Positions 1-7,099 of a stretch of 64,000 nt of DNA are shown here, in pieces; position 1 is the first letter of the stretch; the number at the start of each line of letters is the position of its first letter. The DNA lies in assembly GCF_004014875.1 (NCBI RefSeq), contig NZ_CP034929.1, positions 682,001 through 746,000 on the forward strand. The letters are read 5' to 3'. The notes beneath the pieces are model-generated. The model had not been told where the DNA came from, searched no databases, and was given only the letters and a program-made list of their open reading frames with translations. The position numbers and the translations under genes are program-made. This stretch comes from Nocardioides yefusunii (lineage in GTDB: Bacteria; Actinomycetota; Actinomycetes; Propionibacteriales; Nocardioidaceae).

Positions 1-173
1 GTCTCCGCAACTCGCCGGCCGTCGAGGTCATCGTGACGAACACGCTGCCGATCCCCGAGGACAAGCTCTTCGACAAGCTGACGGTCCTCTCGGCCGCTCC
101 GCTGCTGGCTCGTGCCATCCGCGAGGTCTTCGAGGACGGCTCCGTCACCTCGATGTTCGACGGTCACGCCTGA
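1..173 (+). CDS. prs: Ribose-phosphate pyrophosphokinase, C-terminal part
   Basis: This is the last 56 codons of a PRPP synthetase, cut by the window edge; the frame begins at base 3. The enzyme makes PRPP from ribose 5-phosphate and ATP in the cytoplasm for nucleotide, His and Trp synthesis. The visible tail contains VIVTNTLPIP, KLTVLSAAPLLARAI and the terminal VTSMFDGHA, which match the family C-terminus; the catalytic and PRPP-binding loops lie outside the window. A perfect hairpin lies 32 nt after the stop. The order prs, rplY, pth is common in actinobacteria and supports the call. Confidence 0.9.
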   Translation, partial: LRNSPAVEVIVTNTLPIPEDKLFDKLTVLSAAPLLARAIREVFEDGSVTSMFDGHA

Positions 174-205
174 TCCACCGCGAGGGCGGCACCGCCGTCC
201 CTGCA

Positions 206-245
206 CGCGAGGCCCCCGGAACCCTTGGGTTCCGGGGGCCTCGCG
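206..245 (+). terminator. Intrinsic terminator-like hairpin after prs
   Basis: A 19-bp perfect inverted repeat (206-224 with 227-245) with a minimal loop. There is no T-tract, as is usual for high-GC actinobacteria. It separates prs from the rplY leader. Confidence 0.75.
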
Positions 246-712
246 CGTTCGCGTGTGTTCTCGGGAACGGGTGCCCGGGAGGCGGGAGGGACACCAGCAC
301 CGCCCCATCTCCCGGGACGTCTTCAGGCGGTCGGCAGCAGTGTTGTCACGTGCGCGGCCGCGGTGTCGAGCGCGGCCAGTGATGAGGGGTACTCCTCGTA
401 CTGGTGACGGGCCAGGTCCGCCTGCTCGCGACAGCCTCAACCCTCCGTGACGGCGGAGCGTGCAGGGGCCGACAAACGGTTCAGGCCGAGCGACCCGCAA
501 GACCATCGACACTGGGTACGACGCTGGCCTGATCGGCTCCGATTTCGCTGCGCGCCCCGGAGTGCGTACAGTCGGGAACTGCCTCGGCGAGGGAGCTTGA
601 CTCCGCTATCGACGCGGCAGGAACGCTAGCCGTGCCTGACCGTGTCGTCAGCACGGCTTCTCCCATTTCTGAGGTCCACCAGACCCCGGTCGCACCCCGT
701 GCGGCCCCTTCA
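246..712 (+). other. Intergenic region and rplY leader, no gene seen
   Basis: No convincing coding frame or RNA gene was seen here; the short frames in it look like noise. The stretch 597-602 (TTGACT) could be a -35 element but has no good -10 partner at 17 nt. At 629-657 an inverted repeat (GCCGTGC with GCACGGC, extended by TGAC/GTCA around a bulged C) could fold in the rplY leader RNA about 70 nt before the start codon. Whether it regulates rplY is unknown. Confidence 0.4.
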
Positions 713-724
713 TGAGGAGAAATC

Positions 725-1012
725 ATGGCTGCTGTCATCGAGACCATCGTCGCCGAGGCCCGCACCGAGTTCGGCAAGGGCTTCGCCCGCCGCGTCCGCG
801 CCGCTGGCCGCATCCCCGCCGTCTTCTACGCCGCCGGCGGCGAGGCCACCCACATCTCCCTCCCGCAGCACGCGACCACCATGTCGCTGCGCGCCGACAA
901 GACCAAGCTCGAGGTCGAGATCGACGGCACCCTGAAGAACTTCTCCGTCAAGGAGATCCAGGTTGACCCGATCCGTCGCGTCATCGTGCACCTCGACCTC
1001 GTTGCTGCCTGA
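725..1012 (+). CDS. rplY: 50S ribosomal protein L25, short single-domain form
   Basis: L25 binds 5S rRNA in the large subunit. The 95-residue product has the N-terminal L25 fold signature: EARTEFGKGFARRVRAAGRI, PAVFYAAGG, a beta strand region, and the closing DPIRRVIVHLDLVAA. Most actinobacterial L25 proteins are the longer CTC/TL5 type with a second beta domain (about 200 residues). This one stops right at the domain boundary, so it resembles the E. coli type in length (94 residues). The start ATG is preceded by GAGGAGA at about the right distance. A strong terminator follows at 1078-1118, so no second domain is hidden downstream in frame. Confidence 0.9.
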   Translation: MAAVIETIVAEARTEFGKGFARRVRAAGRIPAVFYAAGGEATHISLPQHATTMSLRADKTKLEVEIDGTLKNFSVKEIQVDPIRRVIVHLDLVAA

Positions 1013-1077
1013 TCACTTCCCTCTCTGAGGAAGTGACCGGTTCGCCAGGTCACCGAAGGCTCTGCCTTCACCGGTCG

Positions 1078-1118
1078 GAAGGCCCTGCATCCTCGTGGTG
1101 CAGGGCCTTCTGCGTTTT
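1078..1118 (+). terminator. Intrinsic terminator after rplY
   Basis: A 12-bp perfect stem (1078-1089 with 1099-1110) with a 9-nt loop is followed by TGCGTTTT, making this one of the few window terminators with a T-tract. A smaller hairpin, GAAGGC/GCCTTC, sits just before it at 1055-1069. Confidence 0.85.
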
Positions 1119-1149
1119 CCGGGGAGCCGCGCGCCGACCGTGCTCCCAG

Positions 1150-1187
1150 TTCGGCACCGACCGGGCAGGGACGCGATAATGGCGAGC
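1150..1187 (+). promoter_or_regulatory. Promoter of pth
   Basis: A -10 GATAAT lies at 1174-1179, 8 nt before ATG 1188, with a weak -35 (TTCGGC) 18 nt upstream at 1150-1155. An alternative ATG at 1179 would overlap the -10, which favours the start at 1188 on a leaderless mRNA. Confidence 0.5.
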
Positions 1188-1778
1188 ATGAGCTCTGAGG
1201 TGTGGTTGGTCGTCGGTCTCGGCAATCCCGGTCCCGAGTACGCGGGTCACCGTCACAACATCGGCTACATGGTCAACGACGAGCTGGCCTCCCGCATGGG
1301 GGGCAGTTTCAAGAGCCACAAGACCGGACGCGCCGACGTCGTCGAGGGCCGTCTGGGCATGCCCGGCAACCCCGGCCCGCGCGTCGTCCTGGTGCGCCCG
1401 CGCAGCTACATGAACACCATGGGCGGAGCGGTCCTGGCCGTCGCGAAGTTCTACGGTGTCGAGGCCGACCACGTGATCGCCGTGCACGACGAGCTCGACA
1501 TCGACTTCGGCACCCTGCGTCTCAAGAACGGTGGCGGCGACAACGGCCACAACGGCCTCAAGTCGATCCGCTCCTCGTTCGGGACCGGCGACTTCTTCCG
1601 GGTCCGGGCCGGCATCGGTCGTCCGCCGGGCCGTCAGGACGTCGCTGACTTCGTGCTCCAGAACTACTCCACGGTGGAGAAGAAGGAGCTTCCGATGCAG
1701 ATCGTCGACGCCGCGGACGCCATCGAATGCCTGATCACCGAGGGCCTGGAGAAGGCGCAGTCGCGCTTCAACTCCTGA
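1188..1778 (+). CDS. pth: Peptidyl-tRNA hydrolase
   Basis: The enzyme cleaves the ester bond of peptidyl-tRNA released from stalled ribosomes, recycling tRNA in the cytoplasm. Family motifs are all present: VVGLGNPGPEYAGHRHNIGY near the N-terminus with the catalytic His, RPRSYMNTMG (substrate-binding Asn), HDELDIDFG (Asp partner of the His), NGGGDNGHNGLKSI and FFRVRAGIGRPPG. Length is 196 residues from ATG 1188, normal for the family. ATG 1179 is the alternative start; it has AGGGAC just upstream but overlaps the -10. It stands alone between the rplY terminator and the polysaccharide locus. Confidence 0.95.
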   Translation: MSSEVWLVVGLGNPGPEYAGHRHNIGYMVNDELASRMGGSFKSHKTGRADVVEGRLGMPGNPGPRVVLVRPRSYMNTMGGAVLAVAKFYGVEADHVIAVHDELDIDFGTLRLKNGGGDNGHNGLKSIRSSFGTGDFFRVRAGIGRPPGRQDVADFVLQNYSTVEKKELPMQIVDAADAIECLITEGLEKAQSRFNS

Positions 1779-1780
1779 GT

Positions 1781-1828
1781 TACCCAAATGCGATGACGTA
1801 GCGGGACTCAGTCACCTCATATTGGGCA
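1781..1828. promoter_or_regulatory. Inverted TACCCAAT-like motif upstream of the EPS initiating transferase
   Basis: TACCCAAAT at 1781-1789 faces ATTGGGCA at 1821-1828 in this short AT-richer intergenic region. The same 8-mer core occurs twice in tandem before the glycosidase at the other end of the locus (19086-19107). A shared operator is an inference. Confidence 0.3.
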
Positions 1829-1929
1829 TGAAGCCAGAATCCTTCGACTTCTAGGTTCTCCCTGAGACATTTCGGGGATCCTGGCACACCGTCCAGTACG
1901 GGCTCCCTGCGTCGTAGTCGGGGGGATCG

Positions 1930-3399
1930 ATGAGCGTTCAGGAAGCTGCGTCACACGAGGCACTGGTTGCCACGGTCGGGACGTGCTGCACCTCTGCTCC
2001 GCGCTGCCCCGAACACGCCGCCGGCGATGCCCGTCCGGTCGTCGCCGGGCCGTCCCCGCTGCGTCGGCTCCGTGCCGAGCTGATCCTCGGGACCGAGATC
2101 GTGGCCTCGTTGCTCGTCATGACCCTGGTCGCCTTCGTCGTCGAGACCACCGTCGCGGTCCTGATGCTGGTCGCCGGCGTCACCCTCGTCGTCCGGTACC
2201 GGGAAGGGCGTCAGTTCCTGCGTCCGGGATGGCCCCGGACGGAACGCGTCCTGCGAGACACCTCCGTCCCGTTCTGCGTCGCGGCCCTACCGGTCGCAGC
2301 CCACGTCTGGCCCGCGGGCCACCTCAGCGCAGCGCTGGCCATCACCCTGGCCGGCACCGCCGTCGCCGTCGTCGGGGCGTTGCTGCGCCGCTGGATCCCG
2401 ATCGCTCAGCGCGTCGTCGTCGTCGGTTCGGCCGTCGCCATCGCAGAGGCTGCCACCCGCTGGTTCGACAGTCGCCACGTGCAGATCGTCGGAAGTCTCG
2501 TCGTCGACGACGAGTTCCCCCGGGTGCCGCGTCCCCGCACCGGATCGGTGGTGAAGGTCGACTCCGGGCGTTCCATCACCCGCGACAGCCTGCTGTCTGC
2601 ACAGCCCGACATGGTGCTCGTGGTGCCAGGTCCCGGCGTCGACGCCGAGAGCGTGCGCCGCATCGGATGGGCTCTGGAAGGGTCCACCGCCGCGCTCGCC
2701 GTCCAGTCCGACCTCGACGGCATCGCCCCGCACCGGCTCACGTCGACCTCGTACGCCGGAGCCAGCCTCCTGCACGTCTCGCCGAGCCGTGCCGGACGCC
2801 TTCCGCTGCTGGCCAAGAGCGCCTTCGACCGGGTCTTCGGGACGCTGCTGCTGCTCCTCGCGGGCCCGCTCCTGCTGGGTCTCATGGCAGCGATCCGCCT
2901 CACCTCGCCCGGTCCGGCAGTCTTCCGCCAGGTCCGGGTGGGCATCGACGGCAAGCACTTCACCATGTACAAGCTCCGCACGATGGTGGCCACCGCCGAG
3001 CGGGACAAGGGAGAACTCGCCGGGCAGAACGAAGGGTCCGGCGTCCTGTTCAAGATGCAGGCCGATCCGCGGATCACACCGCTCGGCCGGGTCCTGCGCA
3101 AGTTCTCCCTCGATGAACTGCCGCAGCTCTTCAACGTCGTCACCGGCGACATGTCGCTCGTGGGTCCGCGCCCCGCGCTGCCCGAGGAGGTCGCGCAGTA
3201 CTCCTCCCTCGAACGACGCCGGCTCGTCGCGAAGCCGGGCCTGACCGGTCTGTGGCAGGTCTCGGGTCGCTCCGACCTCGGCTGGGACGAGTCGGTCGCT
3301 CTCGACAACCACTACACCGAGAACTGGCGCCTGGCTGACGACGGCGTCATCCTGGTCCGCACTGTCGGAGCCGTGCTCCGCTCCAAGGGCGCCTACTGA
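1930..3399 (+). CDS. Polyprenyl-phosphate sugar-1-phosphate transferase (exopolysaccharide initiation)
   Basis: Probably transfers a sugar 1-phosphate from a nucleotide sugar to undecaprenyl phosphate, the first membrane step of exopolysaccharide synthesis (bacterial sugar transferase family, WbaP/CpsE type). The N-terminal half has several hydrophobic segments (about residues 45-80 and 105-145) and a Rossmann-like stretch (VVVVGSAVAIAEA). The C-terminal catalytic domain starts at KSAFDRVFG (about residue 297) with a membrane helix, then SPGPAVFRQVRVG, FTMYKLRTM, FSLDELPQLFNVVTGDMSLV, GPRPALPEEV and KPGLTGLWQVSGRSDLGWDE, ending in RSKGAY. Length 489 is typical. Start ATG follows GGGGGAT. It opens the surface-polysaccharide locus and faces it convergently across a terminator. 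The sugar specificity cannot be read. Confidence 0.92.
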   Translation: MSVQEAASHEALVATVGTCCTSAPRCPEHAAGDARPVVAGPSPLRRLRAELILGTEIVASLLVMTLVAFVVETTVAVLMLVAGVTLVVRYREGRQFLRPGWPRTERVLRDTSVPFCVAALPVAAHVWPAGHLSAALAITLAGTAVAVVGALLRRWIPIAQRVVVVGSAVAIAEAATRWFDSRHVQIVGSLVVDDEFPRVPRPRTGSVVKVDSGRSITRDSLLSAQPDMVLVVPGPGVDAESVRRIGWALEGSTAALAVQSDLDGIAPHRLTSTSYAGASLLHVSPSRAGRLPLLAKSAFDRVFGTLLLLLAGPLLLGLMAAIRLTSPGPAVFRQVRVGIDGKHFTMYKLRTMVATAERDKGELAGQNEGSGVLFKMQADPRITPLGRVLRKFSLDELPQLFNVVTGDMSLVGPRPALPEEVAQYSSLERRRLVAKPGLTGLWQVSGRSDLGWDESVALDNHYTENWRLADDGVILVRTVGAVLRSKGAY

Positions 3400-3454
3400 A
3401 CCGATCGGCTCAGGCTGGCACCACCTCTGACTCCTCCGACTCGTGAACGGAGAA

Positions 3455-3507
3455 GTGCCTCGAGGGCCGTTCCCACACCACGGTGTGGGGAGCGGCCCTC
3501 GAGGTGC
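3455..3507. terminator. Bidirectional terminator between convergent EPS genes
   Basis: A long inverted repeat of about 22 bp per arm (CCTCGAGGGCCG and its complement, continued by CCACACC/GGTGTGG) with one bulge lies between the stops at 3399 (+) and 3518 (-). Confidence 0.8.
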
Positions 3508-3517
3508 GTCGGTGGGT

Positions 3518-4528
3518 TCAGACGCCGCGCCCGAAACGGTGCAGGGTGTCCAGGACGAAGGCAGGCGAGACCACCCCTGCGGCCACGGCCAGCGCCACGA
3601 GGGCACGCCACTGCAGCGGGTTCCGGGCCAGCGCGGCGAACGCCCACCGCACCGCAGCTCGTCGGTGGGGACGGCTGGCCTCGCCGAACGCGACCTGGCC
3701 GTAGACCCGGCTGACGCCCTTGCGGTCGGCCACGATCTCGGGGTGCGCCTCCAGCATCCAGTGCAGGGAGGAGATCTTGGTGTCCCACGAACGGGTGAAG
3801 AACGACGCGGCTCCCCACTGCACCACCACGAGTGGCTCGTCGACGTGGACGATGTCGCGGGCCTTCGCGGCTCGCAGGAGGATGTCCCAGTCCTCGTTCT
3901 GGCTGCCGGGGATCTCCTCGTTGACCAGACCCACGACGGCCGCGCAGTCCTCCGACCCCAGCAACGCAGCGCGGGTGAACAGCAGCGAGGACGAGTGCAG
4001 CATCGCCATCCGCGATCGGGTCAGGTGGCTGACGCCGACCCGGTCCGTGCCGGCGGTGCGATCGGTGACGGTGCCGTCGAAGTCGACGGCCATCGAGGTG
4101 GTCACCAACGGCGGGAACGCACCGGTGCGGGCCTCCTCCGTACGCGCGGCGTCGAACTGGCTGCTGAGCTTCGAGGCCCGCCAGTGGTCGTCGTCGTCGC
4201 AGAAGGCCACCCACTCGCCGCGCGAGGCGACGATGCCGGAGTTGCGGGCGCCGGCCAGACCCGGGGTACGGGTGTTGGTGACGATCCGGACGCTGCGGCC
4301 CGGGGCTGCACGGAGCAGAGACACGTCGGGCGGCGACTGGTCGAAGACCACCACCACCTCGATGTCACCGGGATGGTCCTGGGAGAAGACCGACGCGATC
4401 GCGCGCCGCACCAGTTCCACCCGGTCGCGGGTGGGGATCACCACCGACACGAGGCCGGGGACGACGTCGTGCTCGGACACAGGTGCGGGCTCAGGGGCGT
4501 CGGGGGGTCGGTGCACGGTCTCGGTCAT
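3518..4528 (-). CDS. Glycosyltransferase family 2
   Basis: Likely adds a sugar to the growing lipid-linked repeat unit on the cytoplasmic face of the membrane. The GT-A fold is visible: VSVVIPTRDRVELVRRAI (nucleotide-sugar binding start, about residue 27), VVVVFDQSPP, GLAGARNSGI, WVAFCDDDDHW (the acidic metal-binding motif) and NEDWDILLRA near the acceptor site. A C-terminal hydrophobic stretch (about residues 300-325) may associate with the membrane. Length is 336 residues. Its ATG overlaps the TGA of the upstream sulfotransferase gene (ATGA), so the two are probably translationally coupled. It is the only glycosyltransferase besides the initiating enzyme that I can see in the locus. Confidence 0.9.
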   Translation of the reverse strand: MTETVHRPPDAPEPAPVSEHDVVPGLVSVVIPTRDRVELVRRAIASVFSQDHPGDIEVVVVFDQSPPDVSLLRAAPGRSVRIVTNTRTPGLAGARNSGIVASRGEWVAFCDDDDHWRASKLSSQFDAARTEEARTGAFPPLVTTSMAVDFDGTVTDRTAGTDRVGVSHLTRSRMAMLHSSSLLFTRAALLGSEDCAAVVGLVNEEIPGSQNEDWDILLRAAKARDIVHVDEPLVVVQWGAASFFTRSWDTKISSLHWMLEAHPEIVADRKGVSRVYGQVAFGEASRPHRRAAVRWAFAALARNPLQWRALVALAVAAGVVSPAFVLDTLHRFGRGV

Positions 4529-5496
4529 CGGTTCGCCTCCAGGTAGCCGAAGGACTTCAGGACCGGCCAGGCCATCGCGGTCACCACCCGACGGTCACGC
4601 TCGGGCAGCGCCGTACGCCACGCCTCGTCAGCACGCAGACGGGTCAGCCCTCGCCGGAAACGCATCGGGTTGCCGGCCACCGAGTGGGTGGCACCGAGCT
4701 CGATCGCGGTGTCGTCGACCATCGGGACGTCGAGCTGCAGGGGCACACCCAGCCGTTCCCAGGCCGCGCGGATCGTGGGCACGGGTGCCTCCACCAGGTC
4801 CTCGTAGCGCAGCCGGGCCACCGGCACTCCGCGATGGCGCAGGGCCGCGACGGTCAGGTTGCCCGAGAGCCAGAACGTGGTGGAGCGGGCGGGGGAGAAG
4901 CGCGGCATCGGTTCACCATCGGCCTCGGGACGTTCCACGACCTTCGACCACGAGTACGCGACGCCCCGGGCGTCACGCACGATGTGAAGGACGCGCAGGT
5001 CGAGGTCGACGAGATGACTCAGGGCGAGTGCGGTGGGGATCTCCTTGCTGGAGTCGATCACGACCCTCGCGCCGGTGATCGTCGCTGCTGCGCGATAGAT
5101 GCGCTGGTAGTAGGAGGCGTACTCGACGGCGAGGGCTGCGAACTCCGGGGAGGGGGAGCGGCGGCCCGACTGCGGGATCCACCGTTGCCGGTCCACGGCC
5201 CCGGCCAGGAACCGCACCCGGTCGAGGTCGACGGCGGACCAGCCGCCGAACGCGACGCTGCCGATCTCACGCCAGAAGTCGCAGGCGTGGAAGTTCGCGC
5301 CGCAGGCACAGAGTTGGTCCTGCTTGAGGCCGCGCTCCCACAGGTGCACCACCTCACCGAGGGCGACGGTGCCGTCCACCTCGGCCAGCAGACACTCCAG
5401 CAACGTCGAGCCGCTTCGTCCCCACCCGCCGACGTAGAGCACCGTCGGGTCCAGAACCTGGTCGAGTTCGGAGTGCGCGACATCGCCTGTGGACAC
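4525..5496 (-). CDS. PAPS-dependent sulfotransferase (first of two)
   Basis: Likely transfers sulfate from PAPS to a hydroxyl of the surface polysaccharide or a carrier-linked intermediate. The 5'-phosphosulfate loop is YVGGWGRSGSTLLECLL near residue 20 and the 3'-phosphate region is LRVLHIVRDARGVAYSW (about residue 170). IDSSKEIPTA and RYEDLVEAP are further family features. The chosen start is GTG 5496, which has AGGGGGA 6-8 nt upstream and does not overlap the previous gene; a GTG at 5562 would give an N-terminal extension without a ribosome site. Length is 323 residues. It lies between the Wzy-like gene and the GT2 gene on the minus strand, probably one operon. CXC and CDF cysteines around residues 75-90 are unexplained. 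Confidence 0.85.
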   Translation of the reverse strand: MSTGDVAHSELDQVLDPTVLYVGGWGRSGSTLLECLLAEVDGTVALGEVVHLWERGLKQDQLCACGANFHACDFWREIGSVAFGGWSAVDLDRVRFLAGAVDRQRWIPQSGRRSPSPEFAALAVEYASYYQRIYRAAATITGARVVIDSSKEIPTALALSHLVDLDLRVLHIVRDARGVAYSWSKVVERPEADGEPMPRFSPARSTTFWLSGNLTVAALRHRGVPVARLRYEDLVEAPVPTIRAAWERLGVPLQLDVPMVDDTAIELGATHSVAGNPMRFRRGLTRLRADEAWRTALPERDRRVVTAMAWPVLKSFGYLEANR

Positions 5497-5539
5497 GGTT
5501 CCCCCTGGTGGTACGTGGTGGGCAGCGCCCGGGCCGTCG

Positions 5540-6994
5540 TCAGCGTAGGCGGGACGAGGCACGTGTGCGGGCCCCGCTGGCAGAGGTACCCGAGATTGGG
5601 TAGTCGGGCCTCAGGGCCAATGCGGCAGCGACCATCAGGATCGGCAGTCCGTAGGGGAGCGCGCCGTAGTAGAGCAGCTCCATCGTCCCCACCAGCAGCA
5701 CGGTGTGCGCCGCCATGCCGGTCACGTCGAGCCTGCGCCACGACGACACGAAGGCCACGACGAACCACAGCACGAAGAGCGCCACCGCCCCGACGCCGTG
5801 GGAGACCAGGATCATCCAGAACTGTCCCTGGGTACCGACCGGGTCGAGGTTGGGATTGCTCGCCTCGATCGGTGCCGCGTAGCCGAAGACCGGCGATCCC
5901 GGAATCGTGTCGAGTGCCTGGACGTAGAGCGAGGCTCGGTCCTCGGTGGAGGAGGACTCCGTCACCCGGTGTTCCATTCGGTCCTGGGCCGGCATCACCG
6001 CGAACAACCCTCCGCCGACGACGGCGACCAGCGCCACCGCGGCGATCGCCTTCACGTTGCGCATCAGCGCCAACCGGAAGCACGCGTAGACCACCGCGAC
6101 CCCCAACCCCAGGAACATGCCGCGGTTGAGGGTGAGGAACGCCGGCACCATCGAGACCGGAACCATCGCCAGCACCAACCAGAACCGCTTGGTGCCCCGG
6201 ACGTGGAAGAGGTAGGCGACCACGAACGGCATGACGAGCGAGTACACGTTGCCCCAGTTGTTCGTGTACAGGAACGGGGCGCTGGGACGCGGGTCCAGCT
6301 GGGCCCAGCCGTCCGGGTTCCACTGCGTCATCCGACGCACCACCATGTGGTTGACGAGGTCGTTGTTCAGCAGTGCCCCCGGCAGCAGATGGGCCAGCGG
6401 GGTGCGGACCACCAGCGAAGGCCACAGCAAGGCCATGTAGCCGCCCAACGTCGTGGCCAGCCAGTAGCCCGTCATCGCCCCGGTGAGCATCTGCGCACTC
6501 AACCGACGTCGGGCGTTGTAGGCGTAGACCAGCAGCACACCGGCCGAGACGTACAGCGCGAACCGGTAGCCGTACCCGATCGCCTGACCGGCCCGGTCCA
6601 GCTGCGACGCCGAGAGCGCCACCCACACCAGGAACAGCAGGTACAGCCCGAACCCGCGTGGGCTCCGGACCTGTCGGTACCGCACCATCAGCAACGTCAT
6701 CGGGAACGCCATCGCGATCCAGATCAGGTCGGCCAGGCCGAGCATCCACCACAGTGGGAATCCGGCGAACATCGACACCACCGGCCACGCCGGCAGTTCG
6801 CTGGTGCCGCGACGACGTTCGGGGTCGGGACGGGACAGGACCCGGGCTGACGTGCTGCGCCTGGCCGGGGAGGTGCGTTCCACTGGTCCGGACCGGGTGG
6901 GGACGGGCGTCGCGACGGAGTCGGGCGTCCTCCGAGCCTGCCGGTCGGGGGGCTCGGTGCGGACCCGTGCGGTCGAGGACGCACTCGTGTTCAC
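5540..6994 (-). CDS. O-antigen polymerase/ligase family membrane protein (Wzy/WaaL-like)
   Basis: Probable polymerase or ligase of lipid-linked repeat units at the outer face of the membrane. A cytoplasmic Arg/Pro/Ser-rich N-terminus of about 75 residues is followed by roughly ten hydrophobic helices and a large extracytoplasmic loop near residues 190-225 with WNPDGWAQLDPRPSAPFLYT. LTLNRGMFLGLGVAVVY is typical of the Wzy_C region, where the arginine matters in the family. Start GTG 6994 has GGAGAAGAGA upstream; the frame stays open far upstream but only as antisense of the next gene. Length 484. It is transcribed away from the Wzz-like gene, with a shared 105-bp control region. Ligase versus polymerase cannot be decided from sequence. 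Confidence 0.8.
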   Translation of the reverse strand: MNTSASSTARVRTEPPDRQARRTPDSVATPVPTRSGPVERTSPARRSTSARVLSRPDPERRRGTSELPAWPVVSMFAGFPLWWMLGLADLIWIAMAFPMTLLMVRYRQVRSPRGFGLYLLFLVWVALSASQLDRAGQAIGYGYRFALYVSAGVLLVYAYNARRRLSAQMLTGAMTGYWLATTLGGYMALLWPSLVVRTPLAHLLPGALLNNDLVNHMVVRRMTQWNPDGWAQLDPRPSAPFLYTNNWGNVYSLVMPFVVAYLFHVRGTKRFWLVLAMVPVSMVPAFLTLNRGMFLGLGVAVVYACFRLALMRNVKAIAAVALVAVVGGGLFAVMPAQDRMEHRVTESSSTEDRASLYVQALDTIPGSPVFGYAAPIEASNPNLDPVGTQGQFWMILVSHGVGAVALFVLWFVVAFVSSWRRLDVTGMAAHTVLLVGTMELLYYGALPYGLPILMVAAALALRPDYPISGTSASGARTRASSRLR

Positions 6995-7099
6995 GAAGTT
7001 CTCTTCTCCGCCGGCAGGACGTGGATGGCTGGCTATCCTAGGCCCGCTGCCGGGACAGGGTGAGGGATCTCGGGGCACGAGTACGGGGGAGGGCCGTCC

